DNA of 64,000 nt from Pedococcus sp. 5OH_020 (lineage in GTDB: Bacteria > Actinomycetota > Actinomycetes > Actinomycetales > Dermatophilaceae), in assembly GCF_027812955.1 (NCBI RefSeq), contig NZ_JAPYZV010000012.1:1-64000 (forward strand), read 5' to 3'. The notes under the pieces are model-generated. The model ran no database searches. It was not told where the DNA came from and saw nothing but the letters and a program-made list of their open reading frames with translations. Positions 16,523 through 24,470 of the stretch are shown piece by piece. The translations under genes and the position numbers were made by a program. The stretch's first letter is position 1. Every line of letters begins with the position of its first letter.

Positions 16523-17506
16523 TCAGCCTGACGCGACGAGCACGACCGGTCGCCACGACAGGACCGGCGTCTCGGCCACCGAGGTGGTGACGTGCAGGTC
16601 CAGCGCAGCCAGGCCGTCGCCCACCTGCTGGGCGCCCTCGATGGAGACCGACGATGTCAGGTAGTCACCCTCCCGCACCGGCGACAGGTGGTCGCAGGCC
16701 TTCCACCCCGCGACCGTCACCAGGCCCGGGAACACTTGGCAGACGTGGTGGAACGCCAACCCGATCGAGTGGCCCCCGTAGACCAGGCGATCTCCTCCTC
16801 CGACCCGGCGGTCGTGGTGCACCAGGGCGCCGTTGCCGGTCAGCCGGGCAAGCTCGGGAGCGCTGGAGACGACGTCGCCCCCCACCACGTCATACGTTCC
16901 TCCGACCTCCCACGCGGCCCCTGAGGGGCGAGGCACGGCGCCGAGGTCCCACGCGGTCATGGAGAGCAGTGAGTCGCTGGGCGCCCATGCCCCGGAACCG
17001 GTGGACAGCTCGTCGGCGTATCCGGTGGGCCCGGCGTCGGGGGATAGCAGGATCATCGCGCAACGCCGGTAGTCGAGCACCAGCCGGTCCTCGTGGTCGA
17101 CGGTGGTAATCCGCAGCTCGGCCAAGCCAGTGCTCGGACGGCCCACCCGGCGGGTGTTCTCGCGAAGCCCCACGACGGTGGTCGTGGTGCGCAGCGTGTC
17201 GCCGAGGAGCGGCTGGCGGTGGAACCAGAGCCCGCGGTAGAAGAGGTTGGCCTTCACGTGCTGGGTGGCCACGGTCGACTGGCCGATGGAGACGTCCCAC
17301 ACCAGCGCCGGGCCGGCCAGCGGGCCGCCCGCCACGCGGTGCGCCAGCTCGTGGTCGAGGGCGAGTGACAGCCGGTTGCCCACGACTGCCGCGTGCGCGG
17401 CCTGCAGGCCCGAGGTCAGGGTGACGGCCGGAGGCTGTGTCAGGACCAACCCCGGCGTCAACTCGTCGAAGTAGGGTCCGCGCACCGCCGTGGTGTTCTC
17501 AGCCAT
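16523..17506 (-). CDS. MaoC-like double-hotdog dehydratase
   Basis: A 327-residue protein with two hotdog halves. The first contains GPLAGPALVWDVSIGQ and FYRGLWFHRQPLLGDTL. The second contains DRLVYGGHSIGLAFHH, whose GGH stretch marks the substrate site of MaoC/mesaconyl-CoA-hydratase-like proteins. It likely adds or removes water on an enoyl-CoA. ATG 17506 is chosen with GAGGGGGC upstream; a GTG at 17524 overlaps the CoA-transferase stop. It sits between a CoA transferase and the epimerase-like gene in the operon. Confidence 0.78.
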   Translation of the reverse strand: MAENTTAVRGPYFDELTPGLVLTQPPAVTLTSGLQAAHAAVVGNRLSLALDHELAHRVAGGPLAGPALVWDVSIGQSTVATQHVKANLFYRGLWFHRQPLLGDTLRTTTTVVGLRENTRRVGRPSTGLAELRITTVDHEDRLVLDYRRCAMILLSPDAGPTGYADELSTGSGAWAPSDSLLSMTAWDLGAVPRPSGAAWEVGGTYDVVGGDVVSSAPELARLTGNGALVHHDRRVGGGDRLVYGGHSIGLAFHHVCQVFPGLVTVAGWKACDHLSPVREGDYLTSSVSIEGAQQVGDGLAALDLHVTTSVAETPVLSWRPVVLVASG

Positions 17507-17520
17507 GTCCCCGCGCCCCC

Positions 17521-18741
17521 TCACACGATCCCGCTCGTCCGGAGGCGGCCGATCTCGGCGTCCGTCAGGCCCAGCAGCTCGCCGAGGACCGCCTCAGTGT
17601 CGGCCGACAGCACGGGCGCCGGACGCGCAGGGGGACTCACTTGGTTCCACCGCCAGGGAGCGGCGGCAGCCAGCATCGGCCCGATCCCCGGCTGGTCGAT
17701 CTGGCTCACGATGCCGTCCTCGGTGCGTCGGGCCTCACGGCCCACCTCCACCATGTCGCGGTATGGGCTCCACAGCACCTTGGCGTCGTCGAGCAGCCGC
17801 TCCAGGGTGGCGTAGTCCTTCCCCTCGAACCAGGGGCGCAGGATCGAGGCGATCGTCTCCCGCAGGCGGTACCGGTCTCCTTCCCGCCCGAGGTCCACCC
17901 CCAGCGTCTCTTCGAGGGCCGCGAACACCCGATCGGTGCTCGTGACCCGTCGCAGGGCGTTCCATTGACCCTCGGTGAGGGCCACGACCATGATCCGTTT
18001 GCCGTCAGCCGTCGCGAAGTCCACTCCGAAGCAGCCGAACATGTGGTTGCCGATCCGCGGCCGGGCGGACTGGCGCTCGTCTGCCTCAGCCAGCCATCCC
18101 ATTCCTGCGACTCCGGCCAGGGCAACGTCGGCCAACGCCACGTCGACCCGGGCCCCTTCGCCGGTGCGTTCGCGCCGAAACAGGGCGCTGGTCACGGCCG
18201 AGACCGTCAGCATTCCCGTGACGAGGTCCCACGCCGGCAGGACATGGTTGACCGGTACCCCCGTCTCGGCCGGACCGGTCATCAGGGGTACGCCCACCTC
18301 GGCGTTGATCGAGTAGTCGACCGCCGGCTTTCCGTTGCGCCGTCCCTCGACGTGGACGTGGATGACGTCCTCCCGCCGGGCGGCCAGCTCTTCGTACCGC
18401 AGCCGCCTGGCCCCCACGAGGTTGTCGATGAAGACGCCCCCTCCGGGTCCTGAGGCGACCACCAGCTCGAGGAGCAGCTCTCGCCCCTCGTCACGGCGGT
18501 GGTCGATCGTCACAGACCGCTTGCCCTTGTTGAGGTTGGCCCAGAACAAGCTGGCCCCCCCGCTGGAGAGGGGCCACCGACCCGCGTCGCTGCCGCCACC
18601 CGGCGGGTCCACCCGGACGACCTGCGCCCCGAGCTGGCTGAGGGCCATCCCCGCGGACGGAGCCGCGACGAACGAGCCGGCTTCGATGACGCGCACGCCG
18701 GCTAGGGGCCCCTCGACGGACTCGCCGGTCGGCAACGGCAT
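17521..18741 (-). CDS. Family III CoA transferase (CaiB/BaiF type), first copy
   Basis: A 406-residue enzyme of the formyl-CoA transferase family, which moves CoA between carboxylates through an aspartyl-CoA thioester. Typical segments are GVRVIEAGSFVAAPSAGMAL, DPPGGGSDAGRW and NLNKGKRSVTIDHRRDEGR. The expected catalytic Asp is in AVDYSINAEVG; the surrounding sequence departs from the usual GYDLIAQA of the copy at 20704, so this copy may use another substrate. ATG 18741 has a strong GGGAGGAG; a GTG at 18774 overlaps the upstream stop. It lies downstream of the acyl-CoA dehydrogenase. Confidence 0.85.
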   Translation of the reverse strand: MPLPTGESVEGPLAGVRVIEAGSFVAAPSAGMALSQLGAQVVRVDPPGGGSDAGRWPLSSGGASLFWANLNKGKRSVTIDHRRDEGRELLLELVVASGPGGGVFIDNLVGARRLRYEELAARREDVIHVHVEGRRNGKPAVDYSINAEVGVPLMTGPAETGVPVNHVLPAWDLVTGMLTVSAVTSALFRRERTGEGARVDVALADVALAGVAGMGWLAEADERQSARPRIGNHMFGCFGVDFATADGKRIMVVALTEGQWNALRRVTSTDRVFAALEETLGVDLGREGDRYRLRETIASILRPWFEGKDYATLERLLDDAKVLWSPYRDMVEVGREARRTEDGIVSQIDQPGIGPMLAAAAPWRWNQVSPPARPAPVLSADTEAVLGELLGLTDAEIGRLRTSGIV

Positions 18742-18770
18742 GACGTGCTCCTCCCGGGCTGGGTGAGTAC

Positions 18771-19940
18771 TCACCGAGCTGGGCGTCCAGCCTTTGCGGC
18801 CCCGTTGATGTCACGGGCGACGAGCACGCTCTGGATCTGGTTGGTCCCGTCGTAGATCTCGGCGATCTTGGCGTCACGCAGTCGGCGCTCGACGCCGACC
18901 GACACCTTGTCGCCGTCCATCCCGAGAAGCTCGACACAGGTTGCCGAGACGCGCGTCCCCAAGGCGGTGCAGTGCATCTTGACCAACGAGACCTCGGCGA
19001 CCGGCTCCTCGTCACTCGAGTCGACGGTGTCGCACACCGACATCAACATCGCGCGCGCCGACGTGATCTCGCCGCGCAGACGGGAGAGCTCGAACTGCAG
19101 ATCCTGGGCGGCGGAGGCGCGGGACGACAGCAGACCGCGCTCGGACGCCCAGGTCACCGTCGCGTCATACGCCCCTTCGGCGAAGCCCAGGCCCTGTGCT
19201 GCCGCACTGATCCGTGACCTCAAGACCGACTGCAGCAACAGCGGGTACCCGTCTCCCTCGGCGCCGAGACGGCTGGAGGCGGGAATGCGACAGTCCTGCA
19301 ACGCGAGAGTGACCGTTGACGCACCAGTCTGTCCGAGCTTCTTCATCGGTCGCCCGACGGTGAAACCCTCGAGACCCTCGGTCTCCACGAGGAAGGCGGT
19401 GACGCCGTGCTTGTCCTTCGCGAAGTCCACCGAGGCGAAGAGGACCACGACGTCGGCACGGTCGCCGTTGGAGATGAACGTCTTCTCGCCGCTGATCACG
19501 TAGTCGTCGCCGTCACGACGGGCCAGGGTGCGCATCGTCCCCACGTCGGAGCCGGCGCCCGGTTCGGTCAGAGCGATAGAGCCCACTGCAGTGCCGCTGC
19601 ACAGGCGGGGAACCCACTTCTCGACCTGCTCCGGCGAACCCTGCAGGTGGATGGGGTGGGCGCAGTGCATCTGCGTCATGTAGACCGTCGACGTGGAGCC
19701 GCACGCCGCGCTGATGCGGGCGAGCGCCTCGGCGTAGGTGGCGGTGCTCGTGTCGGCGCCACCCAAGGCACTCGGCATGAGCATGACGCCCAACCCCTCG
19801 CGTGCGAGTTCGGCAATCGCCTCGGCCGGGAAGGTGGCGTCTTCGTCCACGGTCGTCGCGAGCGGACGGATCGTGTGGTCGATGACGGCGTCGACGGCCT
19901 TGATGACAAGGGCGTCCACGGACGGCCATACGCGGGTCAT
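18771..19940 (-). CDS. Acyl-CoA dehydrogenase with Asp at the usual catalytic Glu
   Basis: A 389-residue flavoprotein that desaturates an acyl-CoA at alpha-beta. The N-terminal helical domain, the FAD-binding ALTEPGAGSDVG, and the segment YVISGEKTFISNGD are all normal. The C-terminal motif is EIYDGTNQIQS; in short- and medium-chain dehydrogenases it is usually YEGT, whose Glu abstracts the alpha proton, so this enzyme carries Asp there. The start overlaps the stop of the hydratase gene by four bases. It may work with the shorter dehydrogenase-like protein at 22643 or alone. Confidence 0.88.
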   Translation of the reverse strand: MTRVWPSVDALVIKAVDAVIDHTIRPLATTVDEDATFPAEAIAELAREGLGVMLMPSALGGADTSTATYAEALARISAACGSTSTVYMTQMHCAHPIHLQGSPEQVEKWVPRLCSGTAVGSIALTEPGAGSDVGTMRTLARRDGDDYVISGEKTFISNGDRADVVVLFASVDFAKDKHGVTAFLVETEGLEGFTVGRPMKKLGQTGASTVTLALQDCRIPASSRLGAEGDGYPLLLQSVLRSRISAAAQGLGFAEGAYDATVTWASERGLLSSRASAAQDLQFELSRLRGEITSARAMLMSVCDTVDSSDEEPVAEVSLVKMHCTALGTRVSATCVELLGMDGDKVSVGVERRLRDAKIAEIYDGTNQIQSVLVARDINGAAKAGRPAR

Positions 19941-20716
19941 GAGGACTCCTGGTGGAACTCGGGAGCGCGACGTTCGGCGAAGGAGGTGATGCCCTCCTGG
20001 CCGTCGCGCGAGGCGATCGAAAGGGCAGCGAGGGCCGCCTCGTGCTGCAGGGCTGCCGGCGCGATCGCCGGACGCGTGGCATCGAGGATGTTGGCGGTGC
20101 CAGTGCGACTTCCCCCGGCGATCAGCTCGGCGACTCGCAGGACCTCTGCCTGGTGGTCGTCGGGAGCCAGTGGTGGGACCGAGAGCAGCCCGACCTGCCA
20201 GGCTCGCTCGGCGTCGATGCGTTCGCCGGTCAGGAGCAGGTGCATGGCGGCTGGCTTGCCGACTGCCTGCGGGAGGCGCTGGGTGCCGCCGAACCCCGGT
20301 ATGCAGCCGATCCGCGCCTCTGGCAGCCCGAAGTGGCTGCGGTCGGAGGCGATCACGAGGTGGCAGGCGAGCGCGAGCTCGAACCCGCCACCCAGTGCGT
20401 AGCCGTCGACGGCGGCGATGACCGGGACGGCGGACGTCGCCACCGACGACATGGTGCGGTGCCCGGCACGGATGAACTCCTGTGCCCCCTCGACGCCCAG
20501 CCCTCGGATCTCGTCCAGGTCCGCGCCCGCGCTGAAGGCCTTGCCGCCCACGCCCCTGATCACGACGCACCCCACCGACGGATCGCCCTGGACCTCCAGG
20601 ATCGCCTCATGGAGAAGGCGGAGCACCTCCGAGTTCAACGCGTTGAGCTGGCGGGGGCGCGACAGCTCGATGGTGAGCACCCGGCCGGACCGAGTGCAGT
20701 CGATCACTGAAGCCAT
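19937..20716 (-). CDS. Enoyl-CoA hydratase (crotonase)
   Basis: A 259-residue crotonase that hydrates a 2-enoyl-CoA. Both catalytic glutamates are present: the first in GGGFELALACH and the second in LPEARIG, with IPGFGGTQRL after it. The oxyanion loop is AFSAGADLDEI. GAGGAG precedes the ATG, and the gene start overlaps the upstream CoA transferase by 13 bases. It supplies the hydration step after the adjacent acyl-CoA dehydrogenase. Confidence 0.9.
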   Translation of the reverse strand: MASVIDCTRSGRVLTIELSRPRQLNALNSEVLRLLHEAILEVQGDPSVGCVVIRGVGGKAFSAGADLDEIRGLGVEGAQEFIRAGHRTMSSVATSAVPVIAAVDGYALGGGFELALACHLVIASDRSHFGLPEARIGCIPGFGGTQRLPQAVGKPAAMHLLLTGERIDAERAWQVGLLSVPPLAPDDHQAEVLRVAELIAGGSRTGTANILDATRPAIAPAALQHEAALAALSIASRDGQEGITSFAERRAPEFHQESS

Positions 20717-21900
20717 ATGACATTCTCCTCGGCCAACTCGTCGATGCCCTCGTCCTGGAGCCCGATCTCACGGAGGATCTCGCGTCCGTGCTCGCCGCGA
20801 ACCGGGGCGGGGATGCGTGCCTGGCGATCCGCCGGGTCCGAGGCCAGGCGCCAGGGCGCACCGACCCCTCTGAAGACGCCGGCGACAGGATGCTGGTAGT
20901 CCACTATCGCGCCTCGGGCCACGACTTGCGGATCGGAGACCACCTCGGAGAGGTAGTTGATCTGCGCGCACGGCACCCCGACGTCCTGCAGCAGCTTGAG
21001 GGCGTCGGTGGACGAGAGCACCTCGAGGGTTCGTTGGATCTCCGCGACGACCTCCATCCGGTGGGCCCGGCGTCCGGCGTTCGTGCTGAGCTCCTCGCGC
21101 TCGGCGAGGTGGTCCAAACCCAGTGCAGCGCAGGCGCGCTGCCAGTGGTTGTCGTTGCCGAGGGCGATCACGATGGTGCGGTCGGCAGTCCTCATCGACT
21201 GGTAGATCGCCACGACGGAGTCCATCCCCCCACACGGGGAAGGTTCGGGCTCACCGGCCAGGAAGCTGGCAATGCGCGGCGACATCAGTGCGAGGTCCGC
21301 TTCCAGGAGAGCCACGTCTACCAGCTCGCCGGTGCCGGTCTGCTGCTGCCGGACGAGTGCCGCAGCGATGGCGAACGCCGCCACCGTGCCAGAGGCCACG
21401 TCGGACAGCGCTGTACTCACCCGCTGGGGCAGCCCGTCGTCACCGGTGACGCTCATCAGTCCGGAGCGGGCCTGGGCGATGAGGTCGTAGCCGGGGAGCC
21501 CGGCGTCCGGACCGTCCAGCCCGAATCCCGAGAACGCGCAGATGACGAGCTGCGGGAACCTCTCGCGAAGTGCGTCCAGCCCGAGGCCGTGCTTCTCGAG
21601 CTTGGTTGGAACGATGTTCTCGATGAACACGTCGGCGGTGGCCAGGAGCTCGAAGAGAACGTCTCGCCCGCGGTCGCTGCGCAGGTCGAGGCACAGGCTG
21701 CGCTTGTTGCGGTTGGCGGAGAGGAACCAGGCCGCCTCCCCGTTCAGGAACGGCGGGCCCCAGCCTCGGGCGTCGTCGCCGCGCAGGGGCTCGATCTTGA
21801 TGACGTCAGCACCCATGTCGGCGAGGTACATCGATGCGGTGGGGGCGGCGTAGGACGACGCAATGTCGATCACCCGCACGCCCTGAAGGGGGCCGCTCAT
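20704..21900 (-). CDS. Family III CoA transferase (CaiB/BaiF type), second copy
   Basis: A 398-residue CoA transferase. N-terminal GVRVIDIASSYAAP, NRNKRSLCLDLRSDRGR and the catalytic Asp segment GYDLIAQARSGLMSVTG match the formyl-CoA/carnitine CoA transferase family closely. It overlaps the FadR gene stop by four bases. It would activate the incoming acid by transferring CoA from a donor thioester, avoiding ATP use. With the copy at 17521 and two ATP-dependent ligases, the locus holds four possible activating enzymes. Confidence 0.9.
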   Translation of the reverse strand: MSGPLQGVRVIDIASSYAAPTASMYLADMGADVIKIEPLRGDDARGWGPPFLNGEAAWFLSANRNKRSLCLDLRSDRGRDVLFELLATADVFIENIVPTKLEKHGLGLDALRERFPQLVICAFSGFGLDGPDAGLPGYDLIAQARSGLMSVTGDDGLPQRVSTALSDVASGTVAAFAIAAALVRQQQTGTGELVDVALLEADLALMSPRIASFLAGEPEPSPCGGMDSVVAIYQSMRTADRTIVIALGNDNHWQRACAALGLDHLAEREELSTNAGRRAHRMEVVAEIQRTLEVLSSTDALKLLQDVGVPCAQINYLSEVVSDPQVVARGAIVDYQHPVAGVFRGVGAPWRLASDPADRQARIPAPVRGEHGREILREIGLQDEGIDELAEENVIWLQ

Positions 21901-22646
21901 TCTTGAACCCCGTCCCGTCCTTCGCTGGAATACCTGAGGACGTACTCGAGGTGCCGGTCCATCGCCTCCGCGGCGTCACTGGCCGAGCCACCACGAATGG
22001 CGCTCACGATGGCGATGTGCTGCTTCACCGTCTCCCGACCCACCTCCGGTGTCACCCCGAGGAACCTGGCGGGCAGCGTGGTCTTGTGGATGGCGGAGAT
22101 GAACGCCGAAAGGAGGCGGTTGCCGGAGGCCTCGGAGATGGTGACGTGGAAGTCGCGGTCGTACGCGACGATCCGGGGATCGTCGATCGTGGTCGTCCGT
22201 TGCCGCTCGACGATCTCGGTCAGCGCCGAAACGTGTCGGTCCTCACGGTTGCATGCTGCCCAGGACGCCGCGGGCACCTCCAGCACGCGCCGCATGGCGG
22301 TGAGCTCGTCGATATCGAGAGAGCCCAGTCGCACGATGGTGTCCATGGACTCGCTCAGCATCGAGCTGAGCGAGTCCGGCGTGACGCTGTGGACGAAGCT
22401 GCCGCCGGCGACACCTGGGACCTTCCGGATCAGCCCCGCAGCGACCAGAGACCCGAGGGCCTCGCGCACCGTCGGCCGACTGACCCCGAACTGCCGTGCG
22501 AGCTCGGTCTCTGGCGGAAGCTTGTCGCCCTGCTGGAAGTCGCCGCGCAGGATGGCTTCCCGGATCTGGTGTTCGACTTGTGCTCGCGGCCGAAGGATCC
22601 GCTTGGCCAGGAACTGCTGCTCCGCCATGCCCTTTCCCGCACTCAT
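21897..22646 (-). CDS. FadR-type GntR regulator (FCD domain), internal to operon
   Basis: A 249-residue transcription factor. The winged helix is at residues about 20-85 (LPPETELARQFGVSRPTVRE), followed by a seven-helix FCD ligand domain with conserved His and Asp/Arg residues (YDRDFHVTISEASGNRLL). It is encoded within the degradation operon, overlapping both neighbours by four bases, so it should respond to a pathway acid or acyl-CoA and autoregulate. A close paralog is at 36032-36760; both share the phrase TPDSLSxMLSESMDTIVR. FadR-type proteins bind GTnnnAC palindromes, which recur in this locus. Confidence 0.9.
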   Translation of the reverse strand: MSAGKGMAEQQFLAKRILRPRAQVEHQIREAILRGDFQQGDKLPPETELARQFGVSRPTVREALGSLVAAGLIRKVPGVAGGSFVHSVTPDSLSSMLSESMDTIVRLGSLDIDELTAMRRVLEVPAASWAACNREDRHVSALTEIVERQRTTTIDDPRIVAYDRDFHVTISEASGNRLLSAFISAIHKTTLPARFLGVTPEVGRETVKQHIAIVSAIRGGSASDAAEAMDRHLEYVLRYSSEGRDGVQE

Positions 22647-23572
22647 GACCGGGCGCCTGCAGGGTCGCCGAGTCCGCGCTGGGCGACCCTCGCCACGTGC
22701 AAGCGCCGTCCCCCCGACCGAGCCTGGACGCTCATCGCATCCCTGAGCAGGCCGGCTATCGGGTACTCGGCGATGTATCCGTAACCGCCGTGCGACTGGA
22801 TCGCGTCCAAGCAGTTGTGAACTGCTGCTGGGCCGGCCAGGGCCACGACTGTGTCACTGGGCGCCAACCCGTCCAGAGCGCGGTCCAGCTGCGCCCGCAC
22901 GGGCTCGACCCGCAGTGCCATTCCGGCGACCAGCGCCCGCAGGCCCGCGAACGATCCAATCGGTACGCCGAACTGCTTGCGCTCCAGGACGTAGGCCTGG
23001 GTGAGCGCGACTGCTCTCTCGGCTATGCCGATCAAGGCTGCCCCGGTAAGGAGGTCCCAAGGCGTGAGCATGGTCGTGGGGTCGCTGCTCGTCGGTCGGC
23101 TCGTCGACGGGGGGGCGAACTCACCCCACCGCACCGCAGCCAAGCCCGTGCGCGGCGTGTCCCGCACGGTGGCTTCCACCTCGGCCCACGTCACAGTCTC
23201 GACGGTGCGGTTGTCGATGTCGAGGAGAACAACCAGGTCGGGCACCGGATCGATCACGACCACGGGGTCGCTGAAATGCGATCTGAGCGCAAACGTCGGT
23301 GCCTGCGACGAGTCTTCGCCCAGTGCCAGGTCGGCGGCATAGCGGGCCGCAAGCACGAAGGCCAGGGCCGGGAACGAGCCTGCCGCAACCCGCACGGTGT
23401 GGGCGAGCCAGTGCAGGGCATCCGGCTCCTCGGCGGTGTCGCGCGCCAACGACGGCAGACCCGCGCTCTCGACGGCCGTCCAGCCGTCGGCGACCGCACC
23501 GGTGGCAACCGATGTCGCCACCTTGCTCACGACCTCGAGGAACTGCTCGAGGTCAGGGCTCGTGGTGCTCAC
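22643..23572 (-). CDS. Short acyl-CoA dehydrogenase-like protein, possible partner subunit
   Basis: A 309-residue protein, shorter than the usual 380. The C-terminal helical domain is clear: RKQFGVPIGSFAGLRAL and SHGGYGYIAEYPIAGLLRDA. The N-terminal half is poorly conserved, with no TEPGAGSD FAD motif. Such shortened subunits form heteromeric dehydrogenases in actinobacterial steroid and ring-acid pathways. It could pair with the full-length enzyme at 18771, which sits in the same operon. Its start overlaps the BadI-like gene by four bases. Confidence 0.78.
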   Translation of the reverse strand: MSTTSPDLEQFLEVVSKVATSVATGAVADGWTAVESAGLPSLARDTAEEPDALHWLAHTVRVAAGSFPALAFVLAARYAADLALGEDSSQAPTFALRSHFSDPVVVIDPVPDLVVLLDIDNRTVETVTWAEVEATVRDTPRTGLAAVRWGEFAPPSTSRPTSSDPTTMLTPWDLLTGAALIGIAERAVALTQAYVLERKQFGVPIGSFAGLRALVAGMALRVEPVRAQLDRALDGLAPSDTVVALAGPAAVHNCLDAIQSHGGYGYIAEYPIAGLLRDAMSVQARSGGRRLHVARVAQRGLGDPAGARS

Positions 23573-24339
23573 CGATTGAACTTGCTGCGGTCGGGTTCGC
23601 GGCGCTGCTCGAAGGATGCCGACAGCTCCTCGGCCTCCGCCGTGCCCCGGTAGGCAGTCAGCAGGAGGTCATGCGCCATGCGCGCCTGCCCCGCAACGCC
23701 GGTGTGGCGACCGGAGAACGCGGTCTTGAGCGAACCGATGGCGAAGGAACCACGCTGGCGCAGCGTCTGGGCGACCTCCTGGGCGCGAGCGACCGGGTCG
23801 TCGGCGATCTCGTTGACCAGGCCCATCTCAAGCGCCTGCTCGGCCGAGTACTTGCGGTTGAGGTACCACATCTCCTTGGCACGACGTCGCCCGATGGTCT
23901 CTTCCAGGTACCACGTGCCGTAACCGGCATCGAAGCTGCCGACCATGGGCCCGACCTGGCGGAACACCGCGTGCGGAGCGGCCACGGCCAGGTCGCACAC
24001 GACGTGCAGGACATTGCCTCCACCGACAGCGAACCCGTTTATGGCTGCGATGACCGGCTTGGGCATCGTGTCGATGAACTCATAGAGATCGATAACGGGC
24101 ATCACACTCGAGTAATCCAGGGAGCTGAGCTCCTCGTGCTCGCCGCCGATGCAGAAGAACTTGTCACCGGCGCCGGTCAGGACGACGACGTCGATATCCG
24201 ATGTCTGCCGGACGTGACGCAGTGCCTCCAGGAGCTCGAGCGCGGTCTGGAAGCGCAGCTTGTTCGCGTTCTCGGGTCGGTTGATGGCGATGGTCGCCAC
24301 ACCTTCCTCCACCGAAACGACGATGTCCTCGTAAGTCAT
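23569..24339 (-). CDS. BadI/MenB-type crotonase, likely ring-cleaving beta-ketoacyl-CoA hydrolase
   Basis: A 256-residue crotonase of the MenB/BadI branch. BadI opens 2-ketocyclohexanecarboxyl-CoA to pimelyl-CoA; MenB closes a naphthoate ring. Shared features are VGGGNVLHVVCDL, QVGPMVGSFDAGYGTWYL, KEMWYLNRKYSAEQALEMG and the C-terminal EQRREPDRSKFNR. It lacks the paired Glu of hydratases. No menaquinone genes lie nearby, while CoA transferases and dehydrogenases do, so a degradative ring hydrolase is the better reading. It is first in the minus-strand operon behind GGAGGG, and divergent from the 3-hydroxyacyl-CoA dehydrogenase. Confidence 0.78.
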   Translation of the reverse strand: MTYEDIVVSVEEGVATIAINRPENANKLRFQTALELLEALRHVRQTSDIDVVVLTGAGDKFFCIGGEHEELSSLDYSSVMPVIDLYEFIDTMPKPVIAAINGFAVGGGNVLHVVCDLAVAAPHAVFRQVGPMVGSFDAGYGTWYLEETIGRRRAKEMWYLNRKYSAEQALEMGLVNEIADDPVARAQEVAQTLRQRGSFAIGSLKTAFSGRHTGVAGQARMAHDLLLTAYRGTAEAEELSASFEQRREPDRSKFNR

Positions 24340-24379
24340 ATTTCAGCCCTCCCCCTGGCCACGGTCAGGCGATTGACGA

Positions 24380-24417
24380 TTGGTAAAATTCTTACAGAAG
24401 CGTACATTGTCTTACAG
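24380..24417 (+). promoter_or_regulatory. Promoter/operator between BadI-like operon and hydroxyacyl-CoA dehydrogenase
   Basis: On the plus strand TTGGTA (24380-24385), 17 bases, TACATT (24403-24408) form a plausible promoter for the gene at 24471. CTTACAG occurs twice, at 24391-24397 and 24411-24417, 20 bases apart (about two helical turns). The second copy overlaps TGTCTTACA, which fits TGTnnnACA. Its reverse complement, CTGTAAGACAATGT, closely matches CTGTAGGACAATAT at 35951 upstream of the second FadR gene. Probable binding region for one FadR paralog controlling both directions. Confidence 0.5.
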
Positions 24418-24470
24418 GCATCTTCAAGGCGAGGTCGCGTGCGGAAGCGGCACTGACGAGGGAACACGAC

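Noticed and set aside
23569-24339. Simple MenB assignment
   Set aside because: The sequence is close to both MenB and BadI; neighbours are degradative and no other men genes are present, so MenB is kept only as an alternative.
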